Origin: Eubacteriales bacterium
GTDB lineage: Bacteria > Bacillota > Clostridia > Lachnospirales > Lachnospiraceae
DNA length: 32,345 nucleotides
Direction of reading: 5' to 3'
Assembly (NCBI GenBank): GCA_030524785.1
Contig: JAUNFZ010000031.1
Location: 1-32,345, forward strand
Shown piece by piece: positions 7,663 to 16,910 of this stretch. The notes under the pieces were generated by a model, which was not told the origin of the DNA, searched no databases, and saw only the letters and a program-made list of their open reading frames with translations. A program made the translations under genes and the position numbers. Each line of letters begins with the position of its first letter. Positions within the stretch are counted from its first letter, which is position 1.

Positions 7663-8886
7663 ATGAAACAATATGGAAAATCAACAAAGTTAGATCATGT
7701 TTGTTATGATATCAGGGGGCCGGTGCTGGACGAGGCCGACCGTATGGAGGAGAACGGCGATACAATTTTAAAGCTGAATATCGGAAATCCGGCGCCGTTC
7801 GGTTTTCGGGCGCCGGACGAGGTGGTAAAGGATATGATGGCAAATCTGCCGAATACCCAGGGCTACTCTGATTCCAGGGGTTTGTTTTCCGCCAGAAAAG
7901 CGATTATGCAGTACTGCCAGTTAAAGCATATTCCAAATGTGGGGATGAACGATATTTATCTTGGAAACGGCGTCAGCGAAATGATTATGATGGCGATGCA
8001 GGCGCTTCTTGACAACGGCGACGAGATTCTGGTTCCGGCGCCGGATTATCCGCTGTGGACCGGCGCAATTACGCTGGCGGGAGGAAAGGCGGTCCATTAT
8101 ATCTGCGACGAGCAGTCGGACTGGTATCCCGATCTTGCGGATATCCGCAGCAAAGTGACGGACCGCACGAAAGGCATCGTGATTATCAATCCAAACAATC
8201 CCACGGGAGCGCTCTATTCAAAGGAGATTCTTGAGGAAATTGCAGAGGTGGCAAGAGAACACGAGCTGATTATTTTTGCGGATGAGATCTACGACCGTCT
8301 GGTGATGGACGGGCTGGAGCATGTCTCTATTGCGTCCCTCTGTCCGGATTTGTTCTGCGTGACCATGAATGGACTGTCAAAATCCCATCGGATTGCGGGC
8401 TACCGCGTGGGCTGGATGTGTCTGAGCGGCGATAAGTCCCATGTGCAGGGCTATCTGGAAGGGATCCATATGCTCTCCAATATGCGCCTCTGTTCCAATG
8501 TTCCGGCGCAGTCGATTGTGCAGACGGCGCTCGGCGGATATCAGAGCTCCCAGGAACTTCTGGTTCCCGGGGGAAGGGTGTATGAACAGCGGGAGTTTAT
8601 TTATAAGGCATTGAATAACATTCCGGGCGTGTCGGCAGTGAAGCCGAAGGCTGCATTTTATATTTTCCCGAAGCTTGATATTGAGCGGTTTAATATCACA
8701 GACGACGAACAGTTTGCCCTGGATTTTCTGAAAAAGCAGAAGGTTCTTCTGAATCACGGAACGGCTTTCAACTGGCCGAACCCCGACCATTTCAGGGTGG
8801 TATATCTTCCAAGAAAGGAAGTCCTGGAGGAAACGATGAATAAGCTGGAGCTGTTCCTTAGCAAATATAAACAGAGACAGAGGTAG
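7663..8886 (+). CDS. alaA: Alanine aminotransferase (glutamate-pyruvate), AlaA type
   Basis: A 407-residue PLP enzyme of aminotransferase class I/II. It closely follows E. coli AlaA, the main alanine-forming transaminase: the N-terminal block KLDHVCYDIRGPVLDEA, then LKLNIGNPAPFGF, DEILVPAPDYPLWT, INPNNPTGALYSKE, FADEIYDRLV, NGLSKSHRIAGYR (PLP lysine, residue 240) and SNMRLCSNVPAQ. The ATG at 7663 is chosen because AGGAG at 7647-7651 lies 11 bases upstream; a GTG at 7651 in the same frame would overlap that site. It has its own promoter and is followed after 3 bases by the YqeG-type phosphatase. Confidence 0.95.
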   Translation: MKQYGKSTKLDHVCYDIRGPVLDEADRMEENGDTILKLNIGNPAPFGFRAPDEVVKDMMANLPNTQGYSDSRGLFSARKAIMQYCQLKHIPNVGMNDIYLGNGVSEMIMMAMQALLDNGDEILVPAPDYPLWTGAITLAGGKAVHYICDEQSDWYPDLADIRSKVTDRTKGIVIINPNNPTGALYSKEILEEIAEVAREHELIIFADEIYDRLVMDGLEHVSIASLCPDLFCVTMNGLSKSHRIAGYRVGWMCLSGDKSHVQGYLEGIHMLSNMRLCSNVPAQSIVQTALGGYQSSQELLVPGGRVYEQREFIYKALNNIPGVSAVKPKAAFYIFPKLDIERFNITDDEQFALDFLKKQKVLLNHGTAFNWPNPDHFRVVYLPRKEVLEETMNKLELFLSKYKQRQR

Positions 8887-8889
8887 GCT

Positions 8890-9393
8890 ATGCTGGAAAA
8901 ATTCTATCCTGACGAGTATCTGGATTCGGCATACGATATTGATTTTAAGTCATGGTATGACAAAGGATACCGCGGCGTGCTGTTTGATATCGACAACACG
9001 CTGGTTCGCCACGGGGAGCCGGCGGATGAGCGCGCTGAAAAGCTTTTTGAAAATCTGCGCAGAATCGGGATGAATTACTGTCTGATCTCAAACAATCAGC
9101 TTCCGAGGGTAAAGCCCTTTGCCGACGCGGTACAGGCGTACTATATTGAAAACGCCCACAAACCCTCTAAAAAAAATTATCTGCGGGCCTGCGAACTGAT
9201 GGGGACAGACAGCAAAACAACACTGTTTGTGGGAGACCAGCTTTTTACCGATATTTACGGCGCCAGGAGGGCGGGAATGACGAACATTCTGGTGAAGCCG
9301 ATTCACCCCAAAGAAGAAATTCAGATTGTGCTGAAGCGCCGTCTGGAAAAAATTGTTTTATATTTTTATCAGAAAAAGAGGAAGCCGGAATGA
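8890..9393 (+). CDS. YqeG family HAD-type phosphatase
   Basis: A 167-residue HAD IIIA phosphatase of the YqeG family, related to yeast GEP4 phosphatidylglycerophosphatase. HAD motif I is FDIDNTLVR (Asp33 and Asp35), motif II is CLISNN, and motif III/IV is KKNYL followed by FVGDQLFTDIYGARRAG. The C-terminal tail is very basic (KRRLEKIVLYFYQKKRKPE), suggesting a membrane-surface or nucleic-acid association. The last bases overlap the aroK start by 4 (ATGA), so translation is probably coupled. The true substrate in Firmicutes is not settled. Confidence 0.92.
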   Translation: MLEKFYPDEYLDSAYDIDFKSWYDKGYRGVLFDIDNTLVRHGEPADERAEKLFENLRRIGMNYCLISNNQLPRVKPFADAVQAYYIENAHKPSKKNYLRACELMGTDSKTTLFVGDQLFTDIYGARRAGMTNILVKPIHPKEEIQIVLKRRLEKIVLYFYQKKRKPE

Positions 9394-9896
9394 ATCACAT
9401 TATTTTGATTGGATTTATGGGTGCGGGAAAAACCAGCCTGGGGGAAAAAGTAGCCGGTGCGCTGGGACTTAGGTTTACCGATACAGACCGGCTGATTGAA
9501 AAATGGCAGCAGGAGAAGATCAGCGATATTTTTGCCCGGAGGGGTGAAGCGTATTTCCGGGATCTGGAGACAGAGACGCTGCGGCGGCTGAAGAAGGAAA
9601 AAGAACGCATGGTAATCGCCGTGGGAGGCGGTCTTCCGGTAAGGGAAGAAAACCGCAGGCTGATGCGGGAACTTGGAACGGTGATCTACTTAAAGGCAAA
9701 GACGGAGACACTGCTTGCGCGGCTTGCAGGCGATACCACCCGCCCAAAGCTTGCGGGAGGCGACCTGCGAAAGAACATAGAGCGGCTGATGGCAGAACGG
9801 GAAGACATTTACCGGGAAGCGGCGCAGATTGAATTTGTCACGGACGGCAAAAGCCTGGAAGTGGCGGCAAAGGAGATTGAGAATATTGTTTTATGA
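9390..9896 (+). CDS. aroK: Shikimate kinase
   Basis: Shikimate kinase, 168 residues, the normal length. It phosphorylates shikimate with ATP on the way to chorismate. The Walker A loop is GFMGAGKTS (8-16). Substrate-binding residues are visible as DTD (31-33) and RDLE (Arg57, Glu60), VGGGLP, and the lid region TTRPKL. It overlaps the phosphatase gene upstream by 4 bases and the peptidase gene downstream by about 11, making a tight three-gene block. Confidence 0.95.
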   Translation: MNHIILIGFMGAGKTSLGEKVAGALGLRFTDTDRLIEKWQQEKISDIFARRGEAYFRDLETETLRRLKKEKERMVIAVGGGLPVREENRRLMRELGTVIYLKAKTETLLARLAGDTTRPKLAGGDLRKNIERLMAEREDIYREAAQIEFVTDGKSLEVAAKEIENIVL

Positions 9897-10953
9897 AAAG
9901 ACTTACGCATTGATGAAAGAGAAAGGCCTGGACGCCATTGTAGTGTCGGACGGAGCGAATATGCGGTATTTGAGCGGATTTCGCGGAGCTACGGGATATC
10001 TTTATATCTCGGAAAAACGGCGCGTGCTGATGACGGACGCCAGGTATACCACAGCGGCCAGGGAGGAAGCGCCGGATTTTGAGGTGCAGGATCCGGGAAA
10101 CGCCCGCAATTACGGGGAACTTTTAAACGGACTGATGGAGGAAGATCAAGCGAAGAATGTGGGGTTTGAGGAGAAATATATGCTTTACGGCACGTACCAG
10201 AAGCTTTCCAAAGCCTGCAATGGCCGGCTGAATACGGAACTGGGAGACAGCCTGGATCGGCTCAGAAGTATAAAGACAGAGCAGGAAATTGCATATATGG
10301 AGAAAGCCGAAGCTATAGGCGATCAGGCCTTCTCCCATATTCTCACGGTGCTTAAGCCTGGCATGACAGAGCTTGAGGTGGCGGCGGAGCTTGAATATTT
10401 TATGAAGATGCACGGCGCGGAAAAGCTGAGCTTCGAGACGATTGTGGCATCGGGCCCAAATTCGGCCCTGCCCCACGCTATGCCTTCCACAAGAAAAATT
10501 GAGAAGGGCGATTTTGTCACCATGGACTTCGGCTGCGTGTACAACGGCTATTGTTCTGATATGACGAGAACCGTCGTGATGGGCAAGGCCAGCGATAAGC
10601 AGAAGGAAATCTACGGGATTGTGCTGGAAGCGCAGCAGGAAGGTCTTGACTGTGCAACCGCGGATCTTCGGGGATGCGATGTAGACAGGTACGCCCGGGA
10701 GGTCATTGCAAGGGCGGGTTACTGGAAATATTTTGGCCATGGACTTGGGCACAGCGTGGGACTTTATATTCATGAAGATCCCCGCCTTTCTCCAACCTGC
10801 GAGGAAACCCTCCGGCCGTATATGGTCGAGACAGTGGAGCCGGGGATTTATCTTCCGGGCTTCGGCGGCGTGCGCATCGAGGATATGGTGATGATCACAG
10901 AGGGATATTGCGTGAATCTTACCCATTCTCCAAAAGAGTTGATTGAATTATAA
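9886..10953 (+). CDS. M24B family aminopeptidase (Xaa-Pro peptidase / PepQ-like)
   Basis: About 355 residues of the short Xaa-Pro peptidase type. It has the creatinase-like N-terminal domain (GLDAIVVSDGANMRYLSGFRG) and the pita-bread C-terminal domain with a dinuclear metal site: MDFGCVYNGYCSDMTRTV supplies two Asp, HGLGHSVGLYIHEDP the His, and VEPGIYLPGFGGVRIEDMV two Glu. The start is uncertain: TTG at 9886 has AAAGGAG (9869-9875) 10 bases upstream and overlaps the aroK stop; ATG at 9913 would be 9 codons shorter but lacks a good site. The next gene, efp, has its own promoter; a peptidase next to efp is a common arrangement in Firmicutes. Confidence 0.9.
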   Translation: MFYEKTYALMKEKGLDAIVVSDGANMRYLSGFRGATGYLYISEKRRVLMTDARYTTAAREEAPDFEVQDPGNARNYGELLNGLMEEDQAKNVGFEEKYMLYGTYQKLSKACNGRLNTELGDSLDRLRSIKTEQEIAYMEKAEAIGDQAFSHILTVLKPGMTELEVAAELEYFMKMHGAEKLSFETIVASGPNSALPHAMPSTRKIEKGDFVTMDFGCVYNGYCSDMTRTVVMGKASDKQKEIYGIVLEAQQEGLDCATADLRGCDVDRYAREVIARAGYWKYFGHGLGHSVGLYIHEDPRLSPTCEETLRPYMVETVEPGIYLPGFGGVRIEDMVMITEGYCVNLTHSPKELIEL

Positions 10954-10962
10954 AAAATAATC

Positions 10963-10991
10963 TTGAAATACAGCTTGTTTTATATTACAAT
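10963..10991 (+). promoter_or_regulatory. Sigma-A promoter of efp
   Basis: TTGAAA (10963-10968), 17 bases, TACAAT (10986-10991). It lies in the short gap before efp, with a leader of about 35 bases ending in AAAGGAGG. Confidence 0.65.
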
Positions 10992-11031
10992 ATGAACAAG
11001 TATGGTGTTTATCCAAAGGAGGAAAATTTGA

Positions 11032-11589
11032 ATGATATCAGCAGGTGATTTTAGAAATGGTGTCACGCTGGAAATCGAGGGAAACGTATATCAGATTATT
11101 GAGTTCCAGCATGTAAAGCCCGGAAAAGGCGCGGCTTTTGTGAGAACAAAACTGAAAAATATTATCAACGGCGGTGTGGTAGAGAAAACCTTCCGTCCCA
11201 CTGAAAAATTCCCGCAGGCACGTATCGAGCGTGTGGATATGCAGTATCTGTATTCAGACGGGGATCTGTTCCATTTCATGAACGTGGAAACTTACGATCA
11301 GATCGCATTGAGCCAGGAGGATATTGGAGATGCGCTCAAATTTGTAAAAGAGAACGAGATGGTAAAGGTTTGCTCCTACAATGGAAACGTATTCGCAGTA
11401 GAGCCGCCTCTGTTCGTAGAGCTTGAGATTACGGATACCGAGCCGGGATTCAAGGGCGACACTGCGCAGGGTGCAACGAAGCCGGCAGTTGTGGAAACCG
11501 GAGCAACGGTTTATGTACCGCTGTTTGTAAATCAGGGCGATAAGATCAAGATCGATACGCGTACCGGTGAATATCTGTCCAGAGTATAA
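11032..11589 (+). CDS. efp: Translation elongation factor P
   Basis: EF-P, 185 residues, exactly the family length. It relieves ribosomes stalled on consecutive prolines. The three-domain structure is clear: the N-terminal KOW-like domain with the loop KPGKGAAF (Lys32, the site modified in many bacteria), then the OB domain ([18 protein letters not shown]), and the C-terminal OB domain ([26 protein letters not shown]). AAAGGAGG lies 10 bases upstream. It has its own promoter and a downstream hairpin, so it is probably mainly a single-gene transcript. Confidence 0.97.
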   Translation: MISAGDFRNGVTLEIEGNVYQIIEFQHVKPGKGAAFVRTKLKNIINGGVVEKTFRPTEKFPQARIERVDMQYLYSDGDLFHFMNVETYDQIALSQEDIGDALKFVKENEMVKVCSYNGNVFAVEPPLFVELEITDTEPGFKGDTAQGATKPAVVETGATVYVPLFVNQGDKIKIDTRTGEYLSRV

Positions 11590-11612
11590 GAAAAAATTGA
11601 CAGTCAGAAAAG

Positions 11613-11639
11613 GGACGCCAGAAATTGGCGTCCTTTATC
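11613..11639 (+). terminator. Intrinsic terminator after efp
   Basis: GGACGCCA (11613-11620) pairs perfectly with TGGCGTCC (11626-11633) around a 5-base loop and is followed by a short T-rich tail (TTTAT). The weak T-run suggests partial read-through into glmM. Confidence 0.6.
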
Positions 11640-11672
11640 ATCCTGCAAAGAATGAATTGAGAGGAGATTATC

Positions 11673-13019
11673 ATGGGAAAATATTTTGGAACCGACGGCT
11701 TTCGCGGGGAGGCAAACGTCAAGCTGACGGTGGAACATGCCTACAAGGTGGGAAGATTTCTCGGCTGGTATTTCGGCAGAGAGCATAAGGCCAACATTGT
11801 CATTGGCAAGGATACGAGGAGAAGCAGCTATATGTTTGAATATTCTCTGGTGGCGGGCCTGACTGCTTCCGGAGCGGACGCATACCTTCTGCATGTCACC
11901 ACGACGCCCAGCGTTTCCTACGTGGTGCGCACGGAGGAGTTTGACTGCGGCATCATGATTTCCGCCAGCCATAATCCTTTTTACGACAATGGCATTAAGA
12001 TTATCAACCGCAGCGGACATAAAATGGAGGCAAGTGTTGAGGAACTCATTGAAAAATATATTGACGGTGGAATGGAGGAGCTTCCTTTGGCCACAAGAGA
12101 ACATATCGGACGCACGATCGACTATGTGGCGGGAAGAAACCGTTATATCGGCTATCTGATCTCGCTGGCAACGCGTTCCTTTAAAAAATACCGTATTGGC
12201 CTGGACTGTGCCAACGGCAGTGCGTCTTCCATCGCCAAGAGTGTTTTTGACGCGCTGGGAGCGAAAACTTATGTGATCGCCAATGATCCGGACGGTACGA
12301 ATATCAATACGGATTGCGGTTCCACGCATATTGAGGCGCTTCAGGCGCTGGTGCGGGAGAAAAAACTTGATGTGGGCTTTGCCTACGACGGAGACGCGGA
12401 CCGCTGTATTGCCGTGGATGAAAACGGAAATGTGGTGGACGGCGATATGATTCTGTATGTCTGCGGAAAATATTTAAAGGAAAACGGAAGGCTGAAAAAC
12501 GACACGGTGGTGACGACAGTGATGTCCAATCTGGGCCTTTATAAAGCTTTCGACCGTGCGGGCATCGAGTATGAAAAAACGGCGGTGGGCGACAAATACG
12601 TCTATGAAAACATGATGAAAAACGGCCATTGCCTGGGCGGAGAACAGTCGGGCCATATCATTTTCAGCAAGCACGCGACCACAGGGGACGGCATTTTGAC
12701 GTCGCTGATGGTGATGGAGGTTCTGACGGAGAAGAAAATGACTCTGGGTACGCTGACAGCGGAGGTAAAAATTTATCCGCAGCTTTTGAAAAATGTGCGC
12801 GTGGCAGATAAACAGGAAGCAAGGGAAAACGAGGCGGTGGTGGAAGCTGTCCGCCAGGTGGAGCAGGCTCTGGGAGACGAGGGGCGTATTCTGGTGCGGG
12901 AAAGCGGTACGGAACCGGTGATACGCGTCATGGTGGAAGCCGCGCAGGATGAGCTTTGCGAACAATACGTAAATCAGGTTGTTGATGTGATGACAAGACA
13001 GGGCCTGGTAGTGGAGTAA
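11673..13019 (+). CDS. glmM: Phosphoglucosamine mutase
   Basis: GlmM, 448 residues, family-typical. It converts glucosamine-6-phosphate to glucosamine-1-phosphate for UDP-GlcNAc and peptidoglycan synthesis. It starts YFGTDGFRGEAN, has the phosphoserine loop ISASHNPFYDNG (Ser99), the Mg-binding loop FAYDGDADRC, the sugar-specificity loop GGEQSGHI, and the phosphate-binding loop RESGTEPVIRVM near the C-terminus. The ATG follows GAGAGGAG. The ABC exporter begins 7 bases later. Confidence 0.97.
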   Translation: MGKYFGTDGFRGEANVKLTVEHAYKVGRFLGWYFGREHKANIVIGKDTRRSSYMFEYSLVAGLTASGADAYLLHVTTTPSVSYVVRTEEFDCGIMISASHNPFYDNGIKIINRSGHKMEASVEELIEKYIDGGMEELPLATREHIGRTIDYVAGRNRYIGYLISLATRSFKKYRIGLDCANGSASSIAKSVFDALGAKTYVIANDPDGTNINTDCGSTHIEALQALVREKKLDVGFAYDGDADRCIAVDENGNVVDGDMILYVCGKYLKENGRLKNDTVVTTVMSNLGLYKAFDRAGIEYEKTAVGDKYVYENMMKNGHCLGGEQSGHIIFSKHATTGDGILTSLMVMEVLTEKKMTLGTLTAEVKIYPQLLKNVRVADKQEARENEAVVEAVRQVEQALGDEGRILVRESGTEPVIRVMVEAAQDELCEQYVNQVVDVMTRQGLVVE

Positions 13020-13025
13020 TCCGAA

Positions 13026-14768
13026 ATGGAACGGAAATGGAAAAAACTGATTGGCTATTACAAGCCCTATAGATGGCTGTTCTGGTCTGATATGTTTCTT
13101 GCGATTCTGGGGGCTGGCGTGACGCTCGTCATCCCCCTGATCGTGCGTTACATCACCGGGACGGTTATTTTTCTTCCGGCAGAAATGGCTATGCCGACCA
13201 TATGGAAACTGGCCGCAGTGATGGTGGCGCTTGTTTTGCTGGAATGTTTCTGCAATTATTATATCGGTAATTACGGCCATGTGATGGGCGCCTGTATCGA
13301 GCATGATATGCGCAATGAAATCTTTCGGCATTACCAGAAGCTTTCGTTTACATTTTATGATAATCAGAAGGTTGGACAGCTTCTGTCCCGCATTACCAGC
13401 GATCTTTTTGATATCAGCGAGCTTCTGCACCACGGGCCGGAAGATCTTGTGATTTCTCTGATTAAATTTTTCGGTTCCTTTGTCATTCTTCTGACGGTCA
13501 ACAAAACTCTGGCTCTTGTGACCTTTGCCTTTATTCCGCTGATCGTTGTCTATGCCTTTATTCTGAACCGCAGGATGAAGCGGGCTTTTAAGGAGAACCG
13601 GGCGCGGATTGCAGATATCAACAGCCAGATTGAGGACAGCCTGTCCGGCATACGCGTAGTAAAATCTTTTGCCAATGAAGATGTGGAAATGAAGAAATTC
13701 CAGAATGGAAACCAGCGCTTTGTGGACAGCAAGCGGATCAGCTACCGCTATATGGGAGCATACCATGCGGGCCTGGGCGCCATGACGACGCTGGTGACGG
13801 TGGGCGTAGCCGTGGTTGGGGCTGCGCTGATTTCCGGAAATTCCATGAACAGCACAGATCTGATTACCTTCCTTCTGTATGTGAATAACTTTACGGAGCC
13901 GATTAAAAAACTGATTAATTTCACAGAGCAGTTTCAAAACGGATATACTGGTTATGAGCGTTTTCTGGAAATTCTGGCCGTGGAGCCGGATATTGAAGAC
14001 GATCCGGATGCGGTGGAGCTTAAAGAGGTGAAGGGCGATATTGTATTTGAGGATGTTTCCTTCCGCTACGAGGAGAATCTGGAGACGGTACTGAGCCATA
14101 TCGATCTTCATGTGAACGCGGGAGAGTATATTGCAATTGCGGGAAGCTCCGGCGGCGGAAAGACCACACTGTGTAGCCTGATTCCAAGGTTTTATGATGT
14201 GGACTCTGGCCGTATTCTCCTGGACGGAAAAGATATCCGGGGGATAAAATTAAAGAGTTTGAGAGATCATATCGGTATCGTACAGCAGGACGTGTATCTG
14301 TTTGCGGAAAATGTCATGGAAAATATTCGCTACGGAAAGCCGCAAGCTTCCGACGAGGAAGTGATAAGGGCGGCAAAACTGGCCAATGCCCATGAGTTTA
14401 TCATGGAACTGCCGAAGGGTTACGAGACGGACATCGGACAGCGGGGCGTGAAGCTGTCCGGCGGTCAGAAGCAGCGGCTGTCTATCGCCCGGGTGTTTTT
14501 GAAGAACCCGCCGATTCTGATTTTTGACGAGGCTACTTCGGCTCTCGACAATGAGAGCGAAAAAATCATTCAGGAATCTCTGGAGGCGCTGGCGAAGGGC
14601 AGGACGACCTTTGTGATCGCGCATCGTCTGACGACCATCAGAAACGCGGAAAAAATCCTTGTGATGACGGAAAATGGAATCGAGGAGCAGGGAACCCATG
14701 AGGAGCTGCTGGCAAAACAGGGGATATACAGCAAGCTGTACCGGATGTCGGCGGAGGTACAGGCATAG
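13026..14768 (+). CDS. ABC transporter, fused permease and ATP-binding protein (multidrug/lipid exporter type)
   Basis: A 580-residue half-transporter expected to act as a dimer in the membrane. Residues 1-300 hold six membrane segments of the type 1 exporter fold, including the coupling region FTFYDNQKVGQLLSRITSD. The nucleotide-binding domain has Walker A GSSGGGKTT (about 374), Q-loop IGIVQQDVYLF, signature LSGGQKQRLSIAR (about 477), Walker B ILIFDEATSALD (about 497) and the H-loop VIAHRLTT (about 530). It resembles MsbA/BmrA-like exporters; the substrate cannot be told from sequence. It is translated from a site overlapping the end of glmM and is probably in the same operon. Confidence 0.93.
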   Translation: MERKWKKLIGYYKPYRWLFWSDMFLAILGAGVTLVIPLIVRYITGTVIFLPAEMAMPTIWKLAAVMVALVLLECFCNYYIGNYGHVMGACIEHDMRNEIFRHYQKLSFTFYDNQKVGQLLSRITSDLFDISELLHHGPEDLVISLIKFFGSFVILLTVNKTLALVTFAFIPLIVVYAFILNRRMKRAFKENRARIADINSQIEDSLSGIRVVKSFANEDVEMKKFQNGNQRFVDSKRISYRYMGAYHAGLGAMTTLVTVGVAVVGAALISGNSMNSTDLITFLLYVNNFTEPIKKLINFTEQFQNGYTGYERFLEILAVEPDIEDDPDAVELKEVKGDIVFEDVSFRYEENLETVLSHIDLHVNAGEYIAIAGSSGGGKTTLCSLIPRFYDVDSGRILLDGKDIRGIKLKSLRDHIGIVQQDVYLFAENVMENIRYGKPQASDEEVIRAAKLANAHEFIMELPKGYETDIGQRGVKLSGGQKQRLSIARVFLKNPPILIFDEATSALDNESEKIIQESLEALAKGRTTFVIAHRLTTIRNAEKILVMTENGIEEQGTHEELLAKQGIYSKLYRMSAEVQA

Positions 14769-14783
14769 AGAAAAGAGGATAGA

Positions 14784-15683
14784 ATGAACATAGAATTTAA
14801 GAAAGTAAGTTTAGAGGACAGGGAGCTGATTAACCGCTACCTGGCAATGCAGAAGACACGAAGCTGTGAGCTCACTTTCGCAAATATTTATCTGTGGTCT
14901 GCCTATTACCGGGTGGATTACGCCATTGTGGAGGATACGCTGGTTTTCCGGGGCTCGGAGAGCACGGTATTTTTTGATTTTCCCATAGGACACAGCCAAA
15001 AGCTTCGCCCGGCTCTTGAGGCGCTTATGCAGTACTGCCGGGAGCAGGGACAGGAATTTGTTCTCGGGCTTGTGACCCCGGAAAAATTTGCTCTGCTTGA
15101 GGAGCTTTATCCGGGCGTTTTTGAAATCGAGTACGATAGGGATGCGGCAGATTACGTTTACGAGACGGAAAAGCTTGCAAATCTTTCCGGGAAAAAGTAT
15201 CATGGAAAAAAGAATCATATCAATAAATTTCTGAGAACATACCCTGAATGGAAATATGAGACGATAGATGATTCCAACGTGGAGGATTGTTTTCAGATGG
15301 CTCTGGCCTGGCGCCGCTTAAACGGCTGCGAGGAGGACGAGGAAAAGACGGCGGAGATGTGCGTAACCTTAAATTCCCTGCGCCTGATGAAGGAGCTTGA
15401 ACTTCGGGGAGGGCTGCTGCGCGTAAATGGCGAGGTGGTGGCGTTTTCCATTGGCGAGCCGGTATGCGACGACACAATGGTAGTGCATATTGAAAAGGCA
15501 TTTTCCGCGGTGGATGGTGCATATCCTATGATAAATCAGCAGTTTGTCCTGCATGAGGCGATGGAGTATACGTATGTAAACCGGGAGGAAGACCTGGGAG
15601 AAGAAGGACTTCGCAGGGCAAAGCTGTCGTATCATCCGGTGTTTATGGTAGAAAAGGGAACGGTAAGATTAAAGGAGAGATAA
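14784..15683 (+). CDS. DUF2156 domain protein (GNAT-like, related to the MprF catalytic domain)
   Basis: A 299-residue soluble protein of the DUF2156 type, a double GNAT-fold family that includes the lysyl-phosphatidylglycerol synthase domain of MprF. Visible family features are the opening LTFANIYLWSAYYRVDYAIVED, the central GKKYHGKKNHINKFLRTYPEW, and the C-terminal block with GGLLRVNGEVVAFSIGEP, MVVHIEKAF and YPMINQQF. There is no membrane part, unlike MprF, so it may transfer an acyl or aminoacyl group to a soluble or peripheral target; the target is unknown. It lies 15 bases after the ABC transporter and 4 before an aminotransferase. Confidence 0.82.
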   Translation: MNIEFKKVSLEDRELINRYLAMQKTRSCELTFANIYLWSAYYRVDYAIVEDTLVFRGSESTVFFDFPIGHSQKLRPALEALMQYCREQGQEFVLGLVTPEKFALLEELYPGVFEIEYDRDAADYVYETEKLANLSGKKYHGKKNHINKFLRTYPEWKYETIDDSNVEDCFQMALAWRRLNGCEEDEEKTAEMCVTLNSLRLMKELELRGGLLRVNGEVVAFSIGEPVCDDTMVVHIEKAFSAVDGAYPMINQQFVLHEAMEYTYVNREEDLGEEGLRRAKLSYHPVFMVEKGTVRLKER

Positions 15684-15687
15684 AGCC

Positions 15688-16878
15688 ATGATTGCAAAAA
15701 CAATGACAGAGATGGTAAAAAACAGTTCCGCGATTCGGGCAATGTTCGAGGAAGGAAAAAGATTGGCACAGCAGTATGGAGCTGAGAATGTTTATGATTT
15801 CAGCCTGGGAAATCCAAATGTGCCGGCGCCGAAGGAGGTAAAAGAAGCAATCGGCGAGATCCTTGGCACGGAGGACTCTCTGATGGTGCATGGCTATATG
15901 AGCAATTCCGGCTATGAGGATGTGCGGGAGGCCGTGGCAGCTTCTCTGAATAAACGCTTCCAGACAAATTTTTCAGGAAAAAATATTCTGATGACCGTGG
16001 GGGCGGCAGGCGGCCTGAACGTAATATTGAAAACCCTTCTGAACCCGGGGGACGAGGTTTTGACCTTTGCTCCGTACTTTGGCGAATACCGGGCATACAC
16101 GGCAAATTTCGGCGGCATTTTGCGGGAAGTTAAGCCCGACACGGAAACATTTCAGCCGAATCTGGCAGAATTTGAGCGTATGCTGTCGCCGAAGACGAAG
16201 GCGGTGATTGTCAATACGCCGAACAATCCCACCGGCGTGGTATATTCTGAGCAGACGATTCTTCGCATGGCTGAAATTCTGAGAAGCAAACAAAAGGAAT
16301 TTGGAACGGCTATTTATCTGATTTCTGACGAACCCTACCGGGAGCTTGTGTACGACGGTGTAAAAGTGCCCTGGCTGACGAAATACTATGAAAACACGAT
16401 TGTGGGTTACTCTTTCAGTAAATCCCTCTCGCTGCCCGGGGAGCGTATTGGCTATCTGGTGATTCCTGACGAGGCAGAGGATAGCGAGCTTATTATCAAT
16501 GCAGCCAATGTGGCGAACCGTATACTGGGATACGTCAACGCGCCGTCGCTGTTTCAGCGGGTCGTGGCAAAGTGCCTGGATGCAAAGGCGGACGTGGCCT
16601 ATTACGACCGCAACCGCACCGCGCTGTACGAAGGACTGAAAAAGGCGGGATTTTCCTGCATTAAGCCGGAGGGCGCATTTTATCTCTTTGTAAAATCGCC
16701 TGTGGAGGATGAAAGCGTATTCTGCGATATGGCAAAGAAGTACAATCTGCTGCTTGTTCCGGGTTCTTCCTTTGCGTGTCCGGGCTTTGTTCGTCTGGCA
16801 TACTGCGTCTCCTATGAGACGATTATAAATTCCCTGCCTAAATTTGAAGAACTTGGCAGGGAGTGCGGCTTGATTTAG
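15688..16878 (+). CDS. Class I aminotransferase, aspartate aminotransferase-like
   Basis: A 396-residue PLP enzyme. Landmarks are YDFSLGNPNVPAP, HGYMSNSGYEDVREAVA, MTVGAAGGLNVILKTLL, VNTPNNPTGVVYSE, YLISDEPYRELVYDG and SFSKSLSLPGERIGYL with the PLP lysine at residue 245, plus the C-terminal RLAYCVS arginine that binds the alpha-carboxylate. The exact amino donor cannot be fixed from sequence; related clostridial proteins are named aspartate aminotransferases. It begins 4 bases after the DUF2156 gene behind AAGGAGAG and is followed by hisC. Confidence 0.9.
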   Translation: MIAKTMTEMVKNSSAIRAMFEEGKRLAQQYGAENVYDFSLGNPNVPAPKEVKEAIGEILGTEDSLMVHGYMSNSGYEDVREAVAASLNKRFQTNFSGKNILMTVGAAGGLNVILKTLLNPGDEVLTFAPYFGEYRAYTANFGGILREVKPDTETFQPNLAEFERMLSPKTKAVIVNTPNNPTGVVYSEQTILRMAEILRSKQKEFGTAIYLISDEPYRELVYDGVKVPWLTKYYENTIVGYSFSKSLSLPGERIGYLVIPDEAEDSELIINAANVANRILGYVNAPSLFQRVVAKCLDAKADVAYYDRNRTALYEGLKKAGFSCIKPEGAFYLFVKSPVEDESVFCDMAKKYNLLLVPGSSFACPGFVRLAYCVSYETIINSLPKFEELGRECGLI

Positions 16879-16910
16879 GGCATCCGATTTGGATGGAATG
16901 GAGTATATGT

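Noticed and set aside
11597-11625. TTGACA before glmM as a promoter
   Set aside because: The -35 is perfect, but the sequence at the -10 distance (AGAAAT) is poor and lies inside the efp terminator hairpin.
12474-14111. Very long minus-strand open frame (545 codons) opposite glmM and the ABC transporter
   Set aside because: It lies opposite two well-recognised genes, has His/Arg-rich composition typical of antisense shadow frames, and has no family features. The same applies to the long minus frames at 3298-4803 and 16875-18398.
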